A DNA stretch of 37,509 bases. Origin: Candidatus Altarchaeota archaeon (lineage in GTDB: Archaea; Altiarchaeota; Altiarchaeia; IMC4; QMZM01). A program made the translations under genes and the position numbers. How positions within the stretch are numbered: the stretch's first letter is position 1; each line of letters starts with the position of its first letter. The stretch spans positions 1-37,509 of the forward strand of contig JAFGDV010000012.1 of NCBI GenBank assembly GCA_016931955.1, in the 5' to 3' direction. A model generated the notes under the pieces. It saw only the letters and a list, made by a program, of their open reading frames with translations. It searched no databases and was not told the DNA's origin. Of this stretch, positions 8,701 through 15,517 are shown piece by piece.

Positions 8701-10001
8701 GTGTCTCCTGTGATTTACTCTATGAGAACAGGACCCATGTTTCCCTGATCACTGAGTTGGAGGGCTTCATCTCTTCCCTCAGCTTTGACTCCGACGGCTC
8801 CCATGTTGTGGTGGCTTCGAACGGCCTTGAGGGTTACGTCAGTTTACTGGAGAACGGCATCCTCATGTGGACTCAACGGATCCCTTCCGCTCTCACGGAT
8901 GTCCGATTCCTTGACGGGGACCGCTTTGTCTCCCCTTATCCTGGAGCTGACGTCTACCTGTTGGACTTGAATGGCGTGAACCGTATGCCCTCGTTCATGG
9001 ATAAGGCAGCAACTGCTGGAATCGTCTGCGGCGTCTCCCGCGGCTCTGAGGTCTTTTTTGTGTTCAACCGCTCCCAGAATCGTTGGATTTATAGCGTCGA
9101 CTCCCAAATCCGTAGGTTCTCGTTCACCGATAACTGTTCTCACCGCGTCGAGGGCTATAGGTTGAGTGAGAACTTCTCCAGTGTCCGGCTTTTCGAGGGC
9201 AAGAACAGGCTGTGGGATCATTCTGTAAGAGATGACGTCTACAGCGTCGACGTCTCATATAATGGCAGCTTTGTCGCCGTCGGCGCCGGCGGCAGGCATA
9301 TTACCGATGACAACTTCATCTATTTCTTCGACAGAGGCGGGAGGCTTCTCTGGAAGCGTTTAGTGGACTGGAACATCTATTCATTGTCTTTATCGGATGA
9401 TGGCGGCTTTGTCCTGGCTGGCTCTCGCAGCGGCGTCGTCTATTTATTCAACGGAAGCGGCAGCCTCCTCTGGTCTTACGAATCGGGTAGCAGCGTCCTG
9501 GACCTTGAATTGTCTTCTGACGGAAAACAGGGGGTCTTCGGTACCTCCTCTGGCCGTCTCTACTATGTGTCTAATCCCTTAGTCAACTGCAGTGACGGCA
9601 TATTGAACATGGGTGAATCCGACGTCGACTGCGGAGGGCCTTGTCCGCCTTGCCGGGTTGGTATGTGGTGTCGCAGCAGGTCTGACTGTCTCTCGGGTTT
9701 CTGCCTTAACGGCTTGTGCAGGACTCCTACCTGCGATGATGGGGTCCGGAATCAAGGCGAGCAGTGGATAGACTGTGGAGGGCCTTGTCTTCCCTGTAAG
9801 CCGAGGTGTTTCCGCGACAGCGACTGCGGCAGGGACTTCGTCAGCGAACCCTACTGTTTCGGCGAATTCGTCTTAGAGGATGATGTCTCTTTTTCCTGCG
9901 TTGACCCTGGCGTCGTGGAGTCTTACTGTGACGTCTACAATGAGACCCGCCTTGTGGAGGCCTGCGTCGATTCAGTATGCATCGATGGGAGGTGTGTTTG
10001 A
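5730..10001 (+). CDS. Giant secreted/membrane surface protein: beta-rich N-terminus, two TM helices, Cys-rich DCGGxC repeats and a beta-propeller
   Basis: 1423 residues. Residues 1-19 are a signal peptide (NLSLILILLSASANA). Residues 20-650 look like extracellular beta domains, including a NEW1/Ig-like stretch near 490-570. Two hydrophobic segments (about 656-677 and 690-713) probably cross the membrane. Residues about 829-992 and 1286-1360 carry repeats of the form C.DG..NxGExxxDCGGPCxPC, interleaved with CxSxxDCLSGFC units. Seven DCGG motifs are visible. Between the two Cys blocks (about 1000-1285) lie repeated SxDGxxVxxGSxxGxVYLF units typical of a WD40/PQQ-like propeller. The even Cys spacing suggests many disulfides outside the cell. 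It may be translationally coupled to the YdjM-like gene (TGATG overlap). No C-terminal anchor is present; the mid-protein helices would hold it in the membrane. Ligand unknown. Confidence 0.82.
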   Translation: MNKANLSLILILLSASANAALWYDSDTSDSFYWNSRIPVILNESLGVDRIKEPVIVSLTGLNYSSLRVVDPQALPDEEKEVYGNDIPYQINGDELLFLGNVLSRRSKIYYVYFSDDPIERRFYPPQDLIMSHSRYGISVENSKALWEISERGYYFSVSRYENKDFNGSITAAQGLEWGERITSGMGWEGFPAYGGNWNCSTLDSGPIRLRINCSTNLYPYNLIRVYSFYSENAFFEVEEHLDIFDEEWSDSRLQVRNRVDALFNESCNYCFSRYVGDGSFYMAARDVVNSTGGFVFWVMGKGNFSDVGFRKQRSEDSFDYVLRASHNASGIVRFLFREGGILEARREFERFIRPLAYVKPMEYNSLSIFPIPSYDRFYDRGFVVVQAGSRQVYGTDRVDCRIGDNFFALFDDGSHGDLLALDNLWTNKVSFQVTERTPTGEYTVLCEALDRKGNSVSSSSTFPVFDHGSYHNIVFSAGDVRIRPSGSARIPVNVSNLGHFSESEISFGVDAPIGWSISLPEGFDLGINETRNVFIVLSSPSSQALGSIPLTVSTRSRDSIESSHRISVDVELFDVEFDSQISGDEVSLRFLGDDLNPVAYADVLVTHDDLTSSYVTDADGLLSFRADGAAFLEIDVIETGYKPFSIKLGLREKEVSYWFPVSAFIIILLTLFFFRLYWRMPDRDYMEDAFVIALVIGVFITLAWVGFTMRGKESFTALYFPEDSYSGNLSGDSTSFRYAVDCWEHKPTSYNLSVFLGYQLVDVDSFRLGVGDSLQVRYLEREKKINVPLSLGLPARVRLVLSGGNRSYDIHFFLRNRVLNVSNVSVNVTCVDGLLDGDESDLDCGGSCVPCSLDQDCVSHLDCLSGFCLRRACSEPTCFDGVMNQGEQMMDCGGPCLPCHCFNLVTDLDESDIDCGGSCTPCSLDQKCVSHLDCLSGFCFSGLCRTSTCDDKIWGPSELEIDCGGPCPPCPSCFDGVMNQDEIDVDCGGSCVSCDLLYENRTHVSLITELEGFISSLSFDSDGSHVVVASNGLEGYVSLLENGILMWTQRIPSALTDVRFLDGDRFVSPYPGADVYLLDLNGVNRMPSFMDKAATAGIVCGVSRGSEVFFVFNRSQNRWIYSVDSQIRRFSFTDNCSHRVEGYRLSENFSSVRLFEGKNRLWDHSVRDDVYSVDVSYNGSFVAVGAGGRHITDDNFIYFFDRGGRLLWKRLVDWNIYSLSLSDDGGFVLAGSRSGVVYLFNGSGSLLWSYESGSSVLDLELSSDGKQGVFGTSSGRLYYVSNPLVNCSDGILNMGESDVDCGGPCPPCRVGMWCRSRSDCLSGFCLNGLCRTPTCDDGVRNQGEQWIDCGGPCLPCKPRCFRDSDCGRDFVSEPYCFGEFVLEDDVSFSCVDPGVVESYCDVYNETRLVEACVDSVCIDGRCV
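8214..8712 (+). repeat. Tandem Cys-rich DCGG repeat block within the surface protein gene
   Basis: Five DCGG[S/P]C units are arranged with CVSHLDCLSGFC-type linkers. The DNA of the first and third units is nearly identical around GACTGTCTCTC. A second block with two more units is at about 9586-9800. Such near-identical coding repeats could allow slippage or recombination to change repeat number. Confidence 0.7.
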
Positions 10002-10456
10002 TGGATAGCCTCTACCATTTCGTCTTTGCCTTGGTCGGCGGCTATGTCCTTGTCAAGGGCTTGAATGTCCGGTATAGTTTTCCTTTCCTCGTTGTTCTGG
10101 CTTTTCTCTCTACCTTAATAGATGTTGACCATCTATGGCAATCCCAGATCTTCCATAATCTTTTTGTCCTCGTCCCAGTCTTATTTGTTTTCTTCGTCTC
10201 TTTTTTGTTCAAGCATCGGGGCATCAAACTCTATTCCCTGGTCTTGTTTGTCATGGTCTTCGGCCACTTGTTGGCTGATATGACCTTCGGCATCGGCATT
10301 CCCCTATTTTATCCTCTTAGTGATTCCATGCATCGTTTTCCTTCTTTTGTCATGGAGCCTAACTTTGTCTCTTCTTTTGGTATTGCCTTGTCTCTGTATT
10401 TTGGCTTTATCGCTGTTCTGGTGTTTTCTTACAGGGTGAGAAGATATTTTAACTGA
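10001..10456 (+). CDS. YdjM-like (DUF457-type) membrane-bound metal-dependent hydrolase family protein
   Basis: About 151 residues with four to five hydrophobic helices. Conserved acidic/His positions appear as FxSTLIDVDHLW, FHNLF and FGHLLADMTFGIGIPLFYPLS, matching the H...DxDH...H...GHLxxD layout of YdjM-like integral membrane proteins, thought to be metal-dependent hydrolases. The ATG at 10001 overlaps the upstream TGA (TGATG) and gives the usual MDSLYHF start; an ATG at 9977 would overlap the upstream gene by 25 nt. Close coupling to the surface protein suggests co-expression. The substrate of this family is not established. Confidence 0.65.
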   Translation: MDSLYHFVFALVGGYVLVKGLNVRYSFPFLVVLAFLSTLIDVDHLWQSQIFHNLFVLVPVLFVFFVSFLFKHRGIKLYSLVLFVMVFGHLLADMTFGIGIPLFYPLSDSMHRFPSFVMEPNFVSSFGIALSLYFGFIAVLVFSYRVRRYFN

Positions 10457-10496
10457 TTTATCCTAGATTTTCTTGTATTTTGTCCCACTTTTTTGG

Positions 10497-10562
10497 TTTT
10501 TAAATATAAAATGTAATATATTTAAGTCCTATTCTAACCTATGTTGTTGGAAGTGGGGGTGA
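10497..10562 (+). promoter_or_regulatory. Promoter and strong ribosome binding site for the VPES-tailed protein
   Basis: TATA-like TTTAAATATAAAATG (about 10498-10512) and AATATATTTAAG (10515-10526) precede the gene. GGGGGTGAT at 10554-10562 is an almost perfect match to the anti-Shine-Dalgarno complement and is 6 nt before the ATG at 10569. This selects that start over the TTG at 10563. Confidence 0.6.
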
Positions 10563-10568
10563 TTGATT

Positions 10569-11453
10569 ATGAAAAAAATCTTAAGCATTGTTTTCAGTAT
10601 CTTTATGTTGACTGTATATGCTTCGGCGTATACCATCGACGGTGACTTGTCTGACTGGGGCGTGACCCCATTCTCTGACTGGATACCTGGCAGCGACACA
10701 TGTGACTGGATCGTTGAAGACAACATCGACCCAGCCCGCACGGGCGATCCTGCCTACCCTGACTGGACGGGTTATTCTGCTACTGGCGTGCATATTCAGG
10801 GGACTGGTAGTTCATCTTCTACGTACAGTGAACCTGTGCTTAATCTTGTGGATTCTTGGTCAGCGGCTCATGGGGGCCATTATCTGCAGCCTGCTGGCGG
10901 CGAACACTACGACATCGAGGCCTTGTACTTTGACGATGACGCCTTTTACGCATATTTCGCCATTGTGACTTCTATGGATTCTAGCGGCTACACTGACCAG
11001 TATGGTAGGCACTGTGATCCAGGCGACTTGGCTCTTGACTTGGACAATAATGGAGTCTACGAGTACGGCATCTACTTGTACGGAGCAAACCAGGGCAAGA
11101 TCTGCCTTAATCCTACTTGGTCTACTCCAGGTAGTTTTCCGTCGAGTTACCCTGACGGCATAGCGAGCTGCAACAACCACGTCGGTAATGCCACTGTTGT
11201 GTATACAAGTGCTGGTGTCTCTGATAATTCAGTCAGCAACTACATAGTAGAGGTCCGAGCGCCTAAGACTGCCTTGGGTGAACCCATATATGGGCAGATC
11301 AGTGACCTGCATATCACGATGACATGCGGCAACGACATCATCGAGCTCTTAGAGTATACGTGGAATTTCCAGGTGCCTGAGTCCGCGGTCGCCGTGGCCT
11401 TGGTTTCTCTCTTGATTCCGGGCTTGATCTACGTTGCCAGAAAGAGGGAATAA
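10569..11453 (+). CDS. Secreted protein with VPES C-terminal archaeosortase-type anchor
   Basis: About 294 residues. The N-terminus KKILSIVFSIFMLTVYASA is a signal peptide, and mature YTIDGDLSDWGV resembles the opening of DOMON/carbohydrate-binding-like extracellular modules. The middle is rich in Asp, Tyr and Gly, with scattered Cys. The C-terminus has a VPES motif, a hydrophobic helix ending PGLIYVA, then RKRE, the three-part layout of exosortase/archaeosortase substrates. The last 20 residues closely match those of the protein at 25902, and an archaeosortase lies at 27556. A T-rich tract (11467-11476) follows and could terminate transcription. Biological role unknown; an S-layer-associated or adhesive role is a guess. 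Confidence 0.75.
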   Translation: MKKILSIVFSIFMLTVYASAYTIDGDLSDWGVTPFSDWIPGSDTCDWIVEDNIDPARTGDPAYPDWTGYSATGVHIQGTGSSSSTYSEPVLNLVDSWSAAHGGHYLQPAGGEHYDIEALYFDDDAFYAYFAIVTSMDSSGYTDQYGRHCDPGDLALDLDNNGVYEYGIYLYGANQGKICLNPTWSTPGSFPSSYPDGIASCNNHVGNATVVYTSAGVSDNSVSNYIVEVRAPKTALGEPIYGQISDLHITMTCGNDIIELLEYTWNFQVPESAVAVALVSLLIPGLIYVARKRE

Positions 11454-11500
11454 ATCCCCTCTATTCCTTTTTTATTCTATTCTTCAGTTTATGTTTGTTT

Positions 11501-11534
11501 TTTCCTTCTATTTCTCGGAGCCAGTCGTCTATTA
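11501..11534 (-). repeat. Surface-gene 3'-tail repeat, copy A
   Basis: The reverse strand encodes LIDDWLREIEGK, matching the C-terminus of the TSP3 protein at 15514 (TIDDWLKEIDGK). In this copy the frame runs on for about 13 more codons before a stop. It lies between the VPES protein and HicBA, with nothing gene-like upstream of it on its own strand. Function as a gene is excluded; it is a fragment. Confidence 0.7.
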
Positions 11535-11645
11535 ATTTGATGGTTTATAAGGTGACTTGAGGATATCCAGAGATTGGAGGTGTCTCCGTAAACCGTTTTC
11601 TTTAAGCCTCAAAGATTTAAGCAGCAAATACTGAGTATTAATGAG

Positions 11646-11888
11646 ATGAAAAAGAGGATTATGGGTAAAATATTCGAATTTCCGGTGATAATAGAGAGGG
11701 ATGAATGCGGATATTTCGCGTCATGTCCCCTGCTGCAGGGTTGCTATACGCAGGGAGAAACTTATGAGGAGGTTCTTGAGAATTTGAAGGACGCAATGAG
11801 GCTTCATATAAGAGACCGATTGGAGGCGAAAGAGGAGATCCCTTCTGTGCAGAACATTGCATTAACAACCGTAAGGGTTAGAGCATGA
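11646..11888 (+). CDS. hicB: HicB-family antitoxin
   Basis: 80 residues. FEFPVIIERDECGYFASCPLLQGCYTQGETYEEVLENLKDAMRLHI is the partial RNase-H-like fold of HicB: a beta strand, DxxGY, P.LQGC.TQG, then a helix. There is no clear extra DNA-binding domain. An ATG at 11661 (MGKIFEF) would start closer to the fold and is a possible alternative start; no strong ribosome binding site settles this. The stop overlaps the hicA ATG (ATGA), so the pair is coupled. The antitoxin-first order is the reverse of the most common hicAB arrangement. Confidence 0.85.
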   Translation: MKKRIMGKIFEFPVIIERDECGYFASCPLLQGCYTQGETYEEVLENLKDAMRLHIRDRLEAKEEIPSVQNIALTTVRVRA

Positions 11889-12115
11889 CTGGAAGGCTTC
11901 CGAGGTTGGATGTTAGGCGGGTAAGCAAGGTTCTTAAAAAACTTGGTTTCACGGTGGCTAGACAATCTGGCAGCCATATGATATTCAAAAATTCTGAGGG
12001 TAAGAGGATAACTCTCCCATATCATTCAAAGAGGATACTGCATCCGAAACTTTTAAAAAGCGTTCTGAAGGATGCTGGAGTATCCATTGAAGAATTCAAA
12101 AGGTTGCTTGGATAG
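11885..12115 (+). CDS. hicA: HicA-family mRNA interferase toxin
   Basis: 76 residues. LPRLDVRRVSKVLKKLGF, then RQSGSHMIF with the conserved catalytic His31, then LPYHSKRILHPKLLKSVLKDAGVSIEEF, is the complete dsRBD-like HicA fold. Members cleave mRNA or tmRNA when not held by HicB. It overlaps hicB by 4 nt. The fold and catalytic His are intact, so the toxin is probably active. A YcfA-like name is equivalent. Confidence 0.9.
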   Translation: MTGRLPRLDVRRVSKVLKKLGFTVARQSGSHMIFKNSEGKRITLPYHSKRILHPKLLKSVLKDAGVSIEEFKRLLG

Positions 12116-12125
12116 ACTTCATCCC

Positions 12126-12614
12126 TTATTTTTTCCCTTCTATTGTTATTTTTTTCTCTAATTTGTTTCTTATTTCGTTTATTTTGTTTTCATCGAGTTT
12201 TTGTAGTGTGTATTTGCATTTAACGAGGAATTCTGGTGCTTTTTCAGTCATTTCATTATATTGTTCGTCTGGTATGTTCCTGTTTACATAGTATTGTGCG
12301 TCTATTCTTGCCTTTAGTGAATCCTTTAGGAAATCGATTTCTTCTTTTTTGAAGAACTCTTTGAGGTATTGTTTTGCGAATTCCACTGTGCATGAGTGTA
12401 TTTCGCATTTTATCCCTATTCTGACGAGAATTGAGTACAATGAAAAGTACATTGTATAGTAGGCGGTTGCTATCTCCCAGTCTTTTATTACATTGATTCT
12501 CATTGATTGGAGTGATTCTTCTGCTTTTTTTGTATATGCTTCTGCAAGGTTTGGGTTTGGTTCGACTAGGCTTATCCCTTCTTTCTTTTTCAGGCACCAG
12601 TTGATTTTATCCAT
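12126..12614 (-). CDS. HEPN-domain protein, toxin of a HEPN-MNT pair
   Basis: 162 residues, all helical. NLAEAYTKKAEESLQSMR, then WEIATAYYTMYFSLYSILVRIGIKCEIHSCTVEFAKQYL, is the HEPN core (AxxYYxMYxxxxAxL...GIK..xHS). It continues with RIDAQYYVNR. HEPN proteins of TA pairs are RNases or bind nucleotidyltransferases that modify them. It overlaps the upstream MNT gene by 8 nt. It ends close to and convergent with hicA (10-nt gap). The RxxxxH motif of DUF86-type HEPN is not obvious, so this belongs to the other HEPN class and its activity is less certain. Confidence 0.78.
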   Translation of the reverse strand: MDKINWCLKKKEGISLVEPNPNLAEAYTKKAEESLQSMRINVIKDWEIATAYYTMYFSLYSILVRIGIKCEIHSCTVEFAKQYLKEFFKKEEIDFLKDSLKARIDAQYYVNRNIPDEQYNEMTEKAPEFLVKCKYTLQKLDENKINEIRNKLEKKITIEGKK

Positions 12615-13197
12615 TTTTCAGGACTGTTCTTATGAATTCTTCTGTGTTTGAGAAGACTATGTGGTTGTCTAGTACCTCTTTTATGAGGATGTCATTCCAC
12701 ATGTTTTCTTGGAATATTTTTTTGGGATAGTTTTTGATGCTTGTTTCGATCCCGTACAGGCTGGATGCTTTTTTGGTTTCTTCTTTGTCGTAGTCTCCTG
12801 CAATGAATATGTCTAGGTCTGAGTTTTTTTCTTCGATGCCTTTTGCGTAGCTTCCGAATATTATGCCTATTCCATTGATTGAGGGGGTTATCTTTGTTAG
12901 TAGTTCTCTGATCATTGGTTTGTCTTTGAGGAAGGTTATTTTTTTGTATTGTTCGGTGAATATTAGATAGTCTTTTGCGGTTTCTGTTTTCTTTATTTTG
13001 TATGTTTTTATTTTACCTTTTGTTTTTGATTCTAGGACTGTTTTTTTTTCTAAGTCTCCCAGGATTAGTTGGGCTGTTCTTGGGCTTATCTCCAGGAGCT
13101 TCTGTACTTCTCTTATGTAGTGGTCTTTGTTGAAGCCTTTCGTGTATAAAGCCAATACTTGCAGGTGGTTTTCGGTTATGTTTATTTTTTTATACAT
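12607..13197 (-). CDS. MNT nucleotidyltransferase with N-terminal winged helix
   Basis: 196 residues. Residues 1-75 form a winged-helix-turn-helix (REVQKLLEISPRTAQLILGDLEKKTVL), probably for autoregulation. Residues about 105-135 carry the minimal nucleotidyltransferase motif GSYAKGIEEKNSDLDIFI, with GS and DxD metal ligands. It is the probable antitoxin of the HEPN gene it overlaps downstream. TTTAAATAC at about 13221-13229 is a TATA box about 28 nt before the ATG, so the transcript would be nearly leaderless. That box directly follows the stop codon of tail copy B. Confidence 0.82.
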   Translation of the reverse strand: MYKKINITENHLQVLALYTKGFNKDHYIREVQKLLEISPRTAQLILGDLEKKTVLESKTKGKIKTYKIKKTETAKDYLIFTEQYKKITFLKDKPMIRELLTKITPSINGIGIIFGSYAKGIEEKNSDLDIFIAGDYDKEETKKASSLYGIETSIKNYPKKIFQENMWNDILIKEVLDNHIVFSNTEEFIRTVLKNG

Positions 13198-13236
13198 ATG
13201 TATTATTTAGAATACAATCGTATTTAAACCCTAAGT

Positions 13237-13283
13237 TTTCTTTTTTCCTTCTATTTCTCGGAGCCAGTCGTCTATTGTTCTTT
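13237..13283 (-). repeat. Surface-gene 3'-tail repeat, copy B
   Basis: The reverse strand reads RTIDDWLREIEGKKKT then TAG, the same tail as the TSP3 protein at 15514. The TATA-like box of the MNT gene at 12607-13197 begins within 10 nt of this stop, so tail and TA promoter form one joined unit. No upstream part of the surface gene is present. Confidence 0.75.
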
Positions 13284-13298
13284 CAGAGGGTTTTATGC

Positions 13299-13643
13299 TC
13301 AGAAATCGATCTCTTTTATGGTTTGTTGTAGTAGTGGTTTGATTTTCGGCATTCTTTCTTTGATGGTTTCCCAGATAAGTTTATAGTCTACTCCAGAGTA
13401 GAAATGTATTAGTCTGTCTCTCATGCCGGCCATTTCTTTCCATGGGATTTCGGGGTGTTTTCACCGTATTTCTTCGGGGATGTGTTTTGTTGCCTCTCCT
13501 ATGATTTCTAGCTTCCTCACTACGGCGCTTGCGGTTTTGTCGTCTTCTCTGAATTTTTCGAAGTCTGATTTACCTACGAATTCTTCGATTTTTTCCACTG
13601 CCTCCAGTATGTCTTTCAAGTAGATCATATGGTCTCTTTTCAT
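13299..13643 (-). pseudogene. HepT-like DUF86 HEPN toxin interrupted by an in-frame TGA
   Basis: The first 60 codons (MKRDHMIYLKDILEAVEKIEEF...IGEATKHIPEEIR) are followed by TGA at 13461-13463. The same frame then continues KHPEIPWKEMAGMRDRLIHFYSGVDYKLIWETI and ends at 13299, giving 114 sense/nonsense codons, the normal HepT length. The catalytic RDRLIH (RxxxxH) lies after the stop, so the truncated product should be inactive. TGA is used as a normal stop in neighbouring genes, so readthrough or selenocysteine is unlikely. The partner MNT gene overlaps it upstream and is intact. Confidence 0.85.
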
Positions 13644-13933
13644 ATGGGAGTCGCCTCTTTTAATATGCTTTCCTTGAGTTCTTTTCTCAGCGCTCTTCTT
13701 GGTATGATGTCGACTTTTGTGTTTAGTTTTTCTTCGAGGAATAGTGCGAGCCCTGTCAGGTCTATGAGGTCGGCGTCTTCTTTGAAGTCTACTAGTAGGT
13801 CTATGTCGCTTTCTTTTTTGGTCTCGTTTCGGACGTAGGAGCCGAATACTTCTATCTTTTTTATCTTGTATTTCTTGTATAGTTCTGTTTTGTATTCTTT
13901 TAGGGTGTTTTTTATCTCATCAAGTGGTTTCAT
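13640..13933 (-). CDS. MntA-like nucleotidyltransferase (antitoxin of the broken HepT)
   Basis: 97 residues. KIKKIEVFGSYVRNETKKESDIDLLVDF is the GSx10DxD catalytic motif of minimal nucleotidyltransferases, followed by LTGLALFLEEKLNTKVDII, usual for MntA. MntA enzymes detoxify HepT by adding AMP to its active-site region. The end overlaps the broken hepT-like gene by 4 nt. An intact antitoxin kept beside a dead toxin fits a decaying module or an orphan antitoxin acting on a paralogue at 14391 or 15170. Confidence 0.85.
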   Translation of the reverse strand: MKPLDEIKNTLKEYKTELYKKYKIKKIEVFGSYVRNETKKESDIDLLVDFKEDADLIDLTGLALFLEEKLNTKVDIIPRRALRKELKESILKEATPI

Positions 13934-13966
13934 ATCATTATATCTTTGATTTTTTTGTATTAAACC

Positions 13967-14079
13967 TAGGTCTTTCCTTCTATTTCTCGGAGCCAGTCGT
14001 CTATTGTCTTCTCTACTTCCGCCAGTTTGTGGTGTTCCTGCAGCGGTTTTATATCCACCAAAAAGAAATAGTTAATTTG
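13967..14079 (-). repeat. Surface-gene 3'-tail repeat, copy C, fused to a TA promoter
   Basis: From CCTAGGTC onward this matches the end of the gene at 15514 for about 75 nt (reverse-strand HHKLAEVEKTIDDWLREIEGKT, stop TAG). It then continues through TTTTATATCC and AAGAAATAGTTAATT, which is shared only with copy D. The TATA box at 14047-14055 would drive the plus-strand MNT gene at 14092. So the repeat carries both a tail on the minus strand and a promoter on the plus strand. Confidence 0.8.
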
Positions 14080-14091
14080 GTAGGTGTTTTG

Positions 14092-14394
14092 ATGGAAAAA
14101 ATCAAAGTAAACGATAGGTTGGTGAATTTTAAGAGGAAGGTTATTCCCGTCCTTAAGCGAAACGGTGTGGTGAGGGCGGGGGTGTTCGGCTCATTTGCTC
14201 GTGGGGAGGCTAAGAAGGGTAGTGACGTTGATATCCTGATTGAAATAAGGGGTAGGAAGAGCCTTTTTGATCTTGCGAGGTTGGAGATTGAGTTAGAGAA
14301 AAGGGTGGGACAGAAGGTGGATGTGGTTGAATATTCAACAGTTCATCCTCTGCTGAAGGATAGGATCTTGAAAGAGGAAGTGCAGGTACTATGA
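14092..14394 (+). CDS. MntA-like nucleotidyltransferase
   Basis: 100 residues. VVRAGVFGSFARGEAKKGSDVDILIEI is the GSF...SDxD nucleotidyltransferase motif, then SLFDLARLEIELEKRVGQKVDVV. The open frame extends back to 13924, but that part crosses the tail repeat and the promoter. The ATG at 14092, preceded by AGGTG at 14082-14086 and a TATA box at about 14050, is the real start. It overlaps the HEPN gene by 4 nt (ATGA). The paralogue at 14865 is roughly 60% identical by eye. Confidence 0.87.
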   Translation: MEKIKVNDRLVNFKRKVIPVLKRNGVVRAGVFGSFARGEAKKGSDVDILIEIRGRKSLFDLARLEIELEKRVGQKVDVVEYSTVHPLLKDRILKEEVQVL

Positions 14395-14738
14395 AAAAGG
14401 ATGTGCGTGTGTTTCTGTTGGATATCCTGGAGTGTATTGAGAAGATTGAGGAATACACTGGTGACATAAGCAAGGAGGAATTTCTTGGGGAGACATGGAT
14501 TCAGGATGCAGTGCTCAGACGAGTGGAGGTCATCGGTGAAGCTGCGAAGAATATACCTGATAGTTTCAAGAAGACTCATCCGGGTTTGCCTTGGAGTGAG
14601 ATGGCTAGGACGAGGGATAGGCTTATCCATGGATATTTTGGTGTTAATCTTGAGCGTGTTTGGGTTATTGTGAAGGATGATCTCCCTGACTTGAAGAAGA
14701 AGATCAAGAAGATCCAAGAGGATCTGGAAACATCCTAG
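14391..14738 (+). CDS. HepT-like DUF86 HEPN RNase toxin
   Basis: 115 residues. FLLDILECIEKIEEYTGDI, then VLRRVEVIGEAAKNIPDSF, HPGLPWSEMARTRDRLIHGYFGVN with the intact RxxxxH active site (RDRLIH), then DLPDLKKKIKKIQEDL. This is the HepT family RNase, neutralised by AMPylation by the upstream MntA. It ends with TAG inside CCTAGG, where tail copy D begins on the opposite strand. The last 60 nt are almost identical to the paralogue at 15170, although the rest is clearly diverged. Confidence 0.87.
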   Translation: MKKDVRVFLLDILECIEKIEEYTGDISKEEFLGETWIQDAVLRRVEVIGEAAKNIPDSFKKTHPGLPWSEMARTRDRLIHGYFGVNLERVWVIVKDDLPDLKKKIKKIQEDLETS

Positions 14739-14853
14739 GTCTTCTTTTTTCCGTCTATTTCTCGGAGCCAGTCGTCTATTGTCTTCTCTACTTCCGCCAG
14801 TTTGTGGTGTTCCTGCGGCGGTTTTATATCCACCAAAAAGAAATAGTTAATTG
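14735..14853 (-). repeat. Surface-gene 3'-tail repeat, copy D, fused to a TA promoter
   Basis: This is almost identical to copy C and to the true end of the gene at 15514 (reverse-strand LAEVEKTIDDWLREIDGKKKT, TAG). Identity with the 15458-15597 region begins earlier, at 14679 inside the HEPN gene, and runs for about 140 nt with only a few differences. TTTTATATC at about 14822-14830 is the TATA box for the next MNT gene at 14865. Confidence 0.82.
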
Positions 14854-14864
14854 TAGATGTTGTG

Positions 14865-15173
14865 ATGGAAAAGGTTGTGCTACGTGATAAGCGTTTAATG
14901 GATTTGGGGAGGAGGATAGTTCCTGTACTTAAACGTAACAAGGTTGTGCGGGCAGGGATTTTTGGTTCGTTCGCGAGGGGGGACTTCAAGAGGGGTAGTG
15001 ATATCGATATCTTGATCGAGGTGAAGGCGAAGAAATTTAGTTTATTTGATTTGGTTGGGCTTGAATTGGAATTGAAGAAGGTGTTGGGGAGAGATGTGGA
15101 TTTGTTGACGTATAATGGGATTAATCCTCTCTTGAGGGATAGGATCTTGGGGGAGGAGGTAAGGATAATATGA
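14865..15173 (+). CDS. MntA-like nucleotidyltransferase (tandem paralogue)
   Basis: 102 residues. VVRAGIFGSFARGDFKRGSDIDILIEV holds the catalytic GSF...SDxD motif, and FSLFDLVGLELELKKVLGRDVDLL follows. The ATG at 14865 corresponds to the start of the 14092 paralogue; a GTG at 14862 is directly before it. Promoter and leader are shared with copy C/D sequence. It overlaps the HEPN gene downstream by 4 nt. It probably AMPylates the adjacent HepT. Confidence 0.87.
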   Translation: MEKVVLRDKRLMDLGRRIVPVLKRNKVVRAGIFGSFARGDFKRGSDIDILIEVKAKKFSLFDLVGLELELKKVLGRDVDLLTYNGINPLLRDRILGEEVRII

Positions 15174-15517
15174 AAAAAGAGCCGTTGATTTTTATTAAGC
15201 ACATATTGGGGAGTATTGAGAACATAGAATCTTTTTCTCGGGGACTTTCTAAGAGTGAATTTTCGGGGGATAGATTGAGGCAGAGTGCTGTTATTAGGGA
15301 AATAGAGATAATCGGGGAAGCTGTGAAGAATTTGCCCACAGAATTCACGGTCAAGTATCCTAGTGTGGAGTGGAGCAGGATTGCCGGTACCCGCGATAAA
15401 GTAATCCATCACTATTTTGGAGTTGATGCGGACGTTATCTGGGATATTATAGAATATGATCTCCCTGACTTGAAGGAGAAGATCAAGAAGATCCAAGAGG
15501 ATCTGGAAACATCCTAG
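15170..15517 (+). CDS. HepT-like DUF86 HEPN RNase toxin (tandem paralogue)
   Basis: 115 residues with IKHILGSIENIESFSRGLS, AVIREIEIIGEAVKNLP and YPSVEWSRIAGTRDKVIHHYFGVDADVIWDII; RDKVIH is the RxxxxH catalytic site. It ends TAG within CTAG, and the convergent surface-protein gene ends in the same CTAG on the other strand, so the two stops overlap by 4 nt. The last 18 or so codons are nearly identical in DNA to the 14391 paralogue, consistent with recombination at this end. Confidence 0.87.
   Translation: MKKEPLIFIKHILGSIENIESFSRGLSKSEFSGDRLRQSAVIREIEIIGEAVKNLPTEFTVKYPSVEWSRIAGTRDKVIHHYFGVDADVIWDIIEYDLPDLKEKIKKIQEDLETS

Noticed and set aside
13461..13463. TGA in the HepT-like gene as selenocysteine or recoded codon
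   Set aside because: TGA ends several neighbouring genes, no selenocysteine-type structure was seen, and the position is not a Cys in paralogues.
13924..14091. 56-codon N-terminal extension of the MNT protein
   Set aside because: It crosses tail copy C and the TATA box; the paralogue at 14865 starts at the equivalent of 14092.
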